A stretch of DNA of 7,574 nucleotides. It comes from Flavobacteriales bacterium (GTDB lineage Bacteria; Bacteroidota; Bacteroidia; Flavobacteriales_D; Sanyastnellaceae). The translations under genes and the position numbers were made by a program. Positions 5,546-7,574 of the stretch are shown piece by piece (position 1 is the stretch's first letter; each line of letters begins with the position of its first letter). A model generated the notes under the pieces. That model searched no databases and had not been told where the DNA came from. It saw nothing but the letters and a program-made list of their open reading frames with translations. The stretch covers positions 1-7,574 of the forward strand of contig JAPKBK010000088.1 of assembly GCA_028823435.1 (NCBI GenBank), given 5' to 3'.

Positions 5546-6472
5546 ATGGCTAGTAGTAGAAATGACCCAGAGCGACTAGAAGCTGAAGCTAAAGAGTTGT
5601 ACGAGCAAATGACTAAAGGTAAAGAAGGAACCCCAGAGGTAGATCAACCTCTAGAGGATACTCCGGAAGAACCCGAAGAGTTGCAAGTAGAAGCCCCCGA
5701 TCCCACGGACAAGGCTGAAACCACAGCAGATGAGGACACTGAAGACGATTCGCAACGCGGCGAAATAGAATCGGAAGAGGTGACTGCTTTACACAAAGCA
5801 GAGAAAGCCATGAAGGGCGCACAGGCGAGAATGACCAAAGCAACCCAAGAAGCGGCTGACTTGAAGCGGCATAATGCCGACCTGATCAGAAGCATCACGG
5901 AGCTTAAAGGTCAACTTGTTGAGACTCAAAAGGATGACGGAAAGTTAGCGCAAATTAGGGAAGACTACCCCGATTTAGCTGGCCCACTGTTAGACGAATT
6001 GAAGCGAACGCAAGACGAAGTTGGTAAGGCTAAAGAAGCTTTAGCAGAGCAAGAACAAAGTAAGCATCAAGAGTTAGCGGATAAAGCGCAAGCTGAACAC
6101 TTCGAGCGGATAAAAAAGGCTCACCCAAATGTTGATGAATTAATTGAATCGGCAGACTGGTTGAACTGGCTCGAAGACGCAGACTCACAGACGAAAGAGT
6201 GGATTCAAACTGGCTCGTCTAATGATGTTAATTCTGTACTTAATCAGTTTAAAGTAGATATGGGCGAACCTCTTCCCACGCCGCAAGAGCAGACTCTTAA
6301 GCGGGCAAAGTCGGTTGCAGAACCGAAGATGCCAAAAGCTAGGAAGTCTAATTTAAAAGGTGAAAAGAAAAACTGGACTGTCGATGAGATCATGAGGATG
6401 CCAAACGAAGTATTTGAAAAGCATCAGACTGAAATTCTCAAGGCAATGGAAAGTGGATCGATTCGCCGCTAA
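5546..6472 (+). CDS. Probable capsid scaffolding protein
   Basis: A 308-residue hydrophilic protein directly before the capsid gene, where scaffolds normally lie. AGGA (5535-5538) gives seven-base spacing to the ATG. The composition fits a scaffold: an acidic, Pro/Glu-rich N-terminal third (28-80), a long predicted coiled coil rich in Ala/Glu/Lys/Gln (about 80-190), a segment with DWLNWLEDADSQTKEWI (204-220), a basic linker (about 252-276), and a C-terminal helix pair beginning NWTVDEIMRMPNEVF (276-290). A short basic helical C-terminus is where P22-type scaffolds bind coat protein. There is no Cys and no protease motif. In P22-like systems such a protein guides procapsid assembly and then exits intact. 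The assignment rests on position and composition, since scaffold sequences diverge fast. Confidence 0.87.
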   Translation: MASSRNDPERLEAEAKELYEQMTKGKEGTPEVDQPLEDTPEEPEELQVEAPDPTDKAETTADEDTEDDSQRGEIESEEVTALHKAEKAMKGAQARMTKATQEAADLKRHNADLIRSITELKGQLVETQKDDGKLAQIREDYPDLAGPLLDELKRTQDEVGKAKEALAEQEQSKHQELADKAQAEHFERIKKAHPNVDELIESADWLNWLEDADSQTKEWIQTGSSNDVNSVLNQFKVDMGEPLPTPQEQTLKRAKSVAEPKMPKARKSNLKGEKKNWTVDEIMRMPNEVFEKHQTEILKAMESGSIRR

Positions 6473-6491
6473 TCTCTTGTGAGGTAATACA

Positions 6492-7349
6492 ATGTCTTTT
6501 TCACAATTTAGTACGGGTACTACATCGGAAGTAAACTTTATCCCAGAGGTGTTTTCAAAACTCCTTCAGGCAAAGTTTTACAAAAAATCAATTTTGCCAG
6601 AAATATCCAATACGGATTATGAAGGCGAAATCTCAGGCCAAGGCGACAAGGTTGTTATTCGTACAGTTCCGGCTGTAACGATCAATAACTATGCTGGCAC
6701 AATCACTACTCAAGAGCTGACCACAGCTAAAGTAGAGATGTTAATCGACAAAGCTAAGTACTACAGCTTTAAGGTTGACGATGTATTGGCGGCTCAGGCT
6801 GACATCAACTTGCTTGAAGGTGCGTCTACAGATGCGGCTGAAGGTATGCGAATTGCAGTTGAGACCGAAGTGCTTGCGGGTGCTATTACTGGTGCTACTA
6901 CTATTGGCGCTCAAACCGCTATTACTGCGGCTAACATTTTAACCAACATCCTTACCATGTCTAAGCAATTAGACGAGCTGAACATCCCAGAAGAAGGCCG
7001 ATTCATCGTTCTTTCTCCTGAGTTCATTAGCTTACTGAAGCAATCAGAGCTTCGTCAGGCATACCTGACGGGTGATGGTACTTCACCTCTCCGTAATGGT
7101 TTGGTTGGTATGGTTGACCGTTTTAAAGTGTTCCAAAGCAACATGGTTTACACAGCGGCTTCTGGCGCAGATGCGGGTTATACCCACGTTCTAGCTGGAC
7201 ATCCAAAAGCACTTTCTTTTGCGTCACAGTTCACTAACACTGAAACTGTTCGTATGGAAAGCACCTTTGGTGATCAAGTTCGCGGACTGAAAGTATACGG
7301 CTCTAAGGTCGTTACTCCAGACGCACTTGTAGTTGGTAAGTGGACCTGA
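6492..7349 (+). CDS. Major capsid protein, P22 coat-like HK97 fold
   Basis: A 285-residue shell subunit. GAGG (6481-6484) lies seven bases before the ATG. The N-terminus has FIPEVFSKLLQAKFYKKSIL (16-35), the entry helix common in this capsid group, then an E-loop-like strand pair around GEISGQGDKVVIRTVPAV (45-62). The spine helix and A-domain region (about 112-165) leads to GRFIVLSPEFISLLKQSEL (169-187), the LTGDGTSPLRNGLVGMVDRFKVFQSN block (192-217) and a C-terminal VRGLKVYGSKVVTPDALVV strand region. There is no N-terminal delta domain or protease gene nearby, matching scaffold-dependent P22-like assembly. Codons ending in T (GCT, GGT, ACT) are frequent, consistent with high expression, and a terminator follows at once. 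At 285 residues it is shorter than P22 coat (about 430), so a large insertion domain is probably absent. Confidence 0.93.
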   Translation: MSFSQFSTGTTSEVNFIPEVFSKLLQAKFYKKSILPEISNTDYEGEISGQGDKVVIRTVPAVTINNYAGTITTQELTTAKVEMLIDKAKYYSFKVDDVLAAQADINLLEGASTDAAEGMRIAVETEVLAGAITGATTIGAQTAITAANILTNILTMSKQLDELNIPEEGRFIVLSPEFISLLKQSELRQAYLTGDGTSPLRNGLVGMVDRFKVFQSNMVYTAASGADAGYTHVLAGHPKALSFASQFTNTETVRMESTFGDQVRGLKVYGSKVVTPDALVVGKWT

Positions 7350-7366
7350 TACTAGGCCGACCCATG

Positions 7367-7390
7367 AGGGGAGGGAAACCTCCCCTTTTT
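7367..7390 (+). terminator. Intrinsic terminator after the capsid gene
   Basis: A perfect seven-base-pair GC-rich stem, GGGGAGG (7368-7374) with CCTCCCC (7379-7385), is capped by a GAAA tetraloop (GNRA type) and followed by five T (7386-7390). A7367 can pair with T7386 to extend the stem to eight. It lies 18 bases after the capsid stop and directly before the next ribosome-binding site. It probably lowers transcription of later genes relative to the capsid or protects the capsid mRNA end. Confidence 0.92.
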
Positions 7391-7395
7391 AGGAG
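7391..7395 (+). promoter_or_regulatory. Ribosome-binding site for a GTG start
   Basis: AGGAG lies six bases before GTG at 7402 and immediately after the terminator T-run. It fixes the start of the last, truncated gene. If transcripts end at the terminator this site is not transcribed; read-through exposes it. Confidence 0.8.
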
Positions 7396-7401
7396 ATACC
7401 A

Positions 7402-7574
7402 GTGACAAACAAATCAGCAACAAAAAAAGACGAGATTTTTGCTACAGCAAAAGAAGACTTCGATGTAAAGCTAGATCGGAGATTAACTCTTGCACAGCTA
7501 GAAGAACAGGTTAAGCAACTGGCTAGAAACAAAGCCAACCCGCCACCTAAAGAACAAGCCCTCGTCCCTAAGCG
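7402..7574 (+). CDS. Small post-capsid phage protein (partial, runs off the window)
   Basis: The first 57 codons of a gene starting at GTG 7402. The product begins MTNKSATKKDEIFATAKEDF, then DVKLDRRLTLAQLEEQVKQLA (residues 21-41), then a Pro/Lys-rich linker from about residue 45. The pattern of a short helix, F-x-V-x-L-D-x-R turn and a second helix resembles a small helix-extension-helix fold like SAP/HeH domains, which bind DNA or peptides. Similar short proteins follow the capsid gene in many phages, as I recall, and have no firm function. The missing C-terminus prevents a firmer call. Its location suggests a head or head-completion accessory protein. It is downstream of a strong terminator, so it is likely expressed at lower level than capsid. 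Confidence 0.8.
   Translation, partial: MTNKSATKKDEIFATAKEDFDVKLDRRLTLAQLEEQVKQLARNKANPPPKEQALVPK

Noticed and set aside
5541..5581. ATG at 5541 five bases before the scaffold start
   Set aside because: It opens only a 12-residue frame ending at TAG. The ATG at 5546 has the long frame and properly spaced AGGA.

Overview
The window is a piece of a double-stranded DNA tailed-phage genome (Caudoviricetes) carrying the DNA-packaging and head-assembly module. All supported genes lie on the + strand. They are tightly packed, often overlapping by 4 to 128 bases, and no stretch over 300 bases lacks a gene. There is no tRNA, insertion sequence, integrase or CRISPR array. The host cannot be read from the sequence. 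The set of tiny basic genes upstream of the terminase resembles what I recall from marine environmental phages, but that is an impression from memory. The portal and coat protein look like the P22-like lineage, which suggests a podovirus-type particle, but no tail gene is in view to confirm this.

Layout. Bases 1-113 hold the tail end of a possible upstream gene and a doubtful 11-codon ORF. Bases 114-962 carry four small genes: an acidic 69-residue protein of unknown function, a strongly basic 84-residue phage protein, a 45-residue Lys-rich protein with an AT-hook-like KRGRPP motif, and a 62-residue hydrophilic protein. Bases 943-1754 carry a DUF5675-type protein (best start GTG at 943) and a zinc-ribbon plus HNH-like protein. 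Bases 1744-3324 are the terminase large subunit (ATPase plus nuclease). Bases 3329-5332 are the portal protein, with a Gln-rich tail. Bases 5205-5501 are a small gene whose first 128 bases overlap the portal in another frame. Bases 5546-6472 are the probable scaffolding protein and 6492-7349 the major capsid protein. A clear intrinsic terminator (7367-7390) follows the capsid gene. A GTG-started gene then begins at 7402 and runs off the window.

How they work together. The scaffold directs capsid subunits into a procapsid built on the portal ring. The terminase docks on the portal, pumps DNA with its ATPase and cuts it with its nuclease; the adjacent HNH-like protein may assist or regulate cutting. 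No maturation protease is seen between portal and capsid, as expected for P22-like assembly, where scaffold leaves intact. No terminase small subunit is recognisable; it may lie upstream or be one of the unassigned small proteins.

The most interesting points are the DUF5675 His/HGC motif that recalls L,D-transpeptidase active sites, the dual-coding portal tail, the cluster of very small basic proteins (one with an AT-hook-like motif) where a terminase small subunit might be expected, and the terminator placed directly after the capsid gene. I see no convincing evidence of a wholly new multi-gene system.
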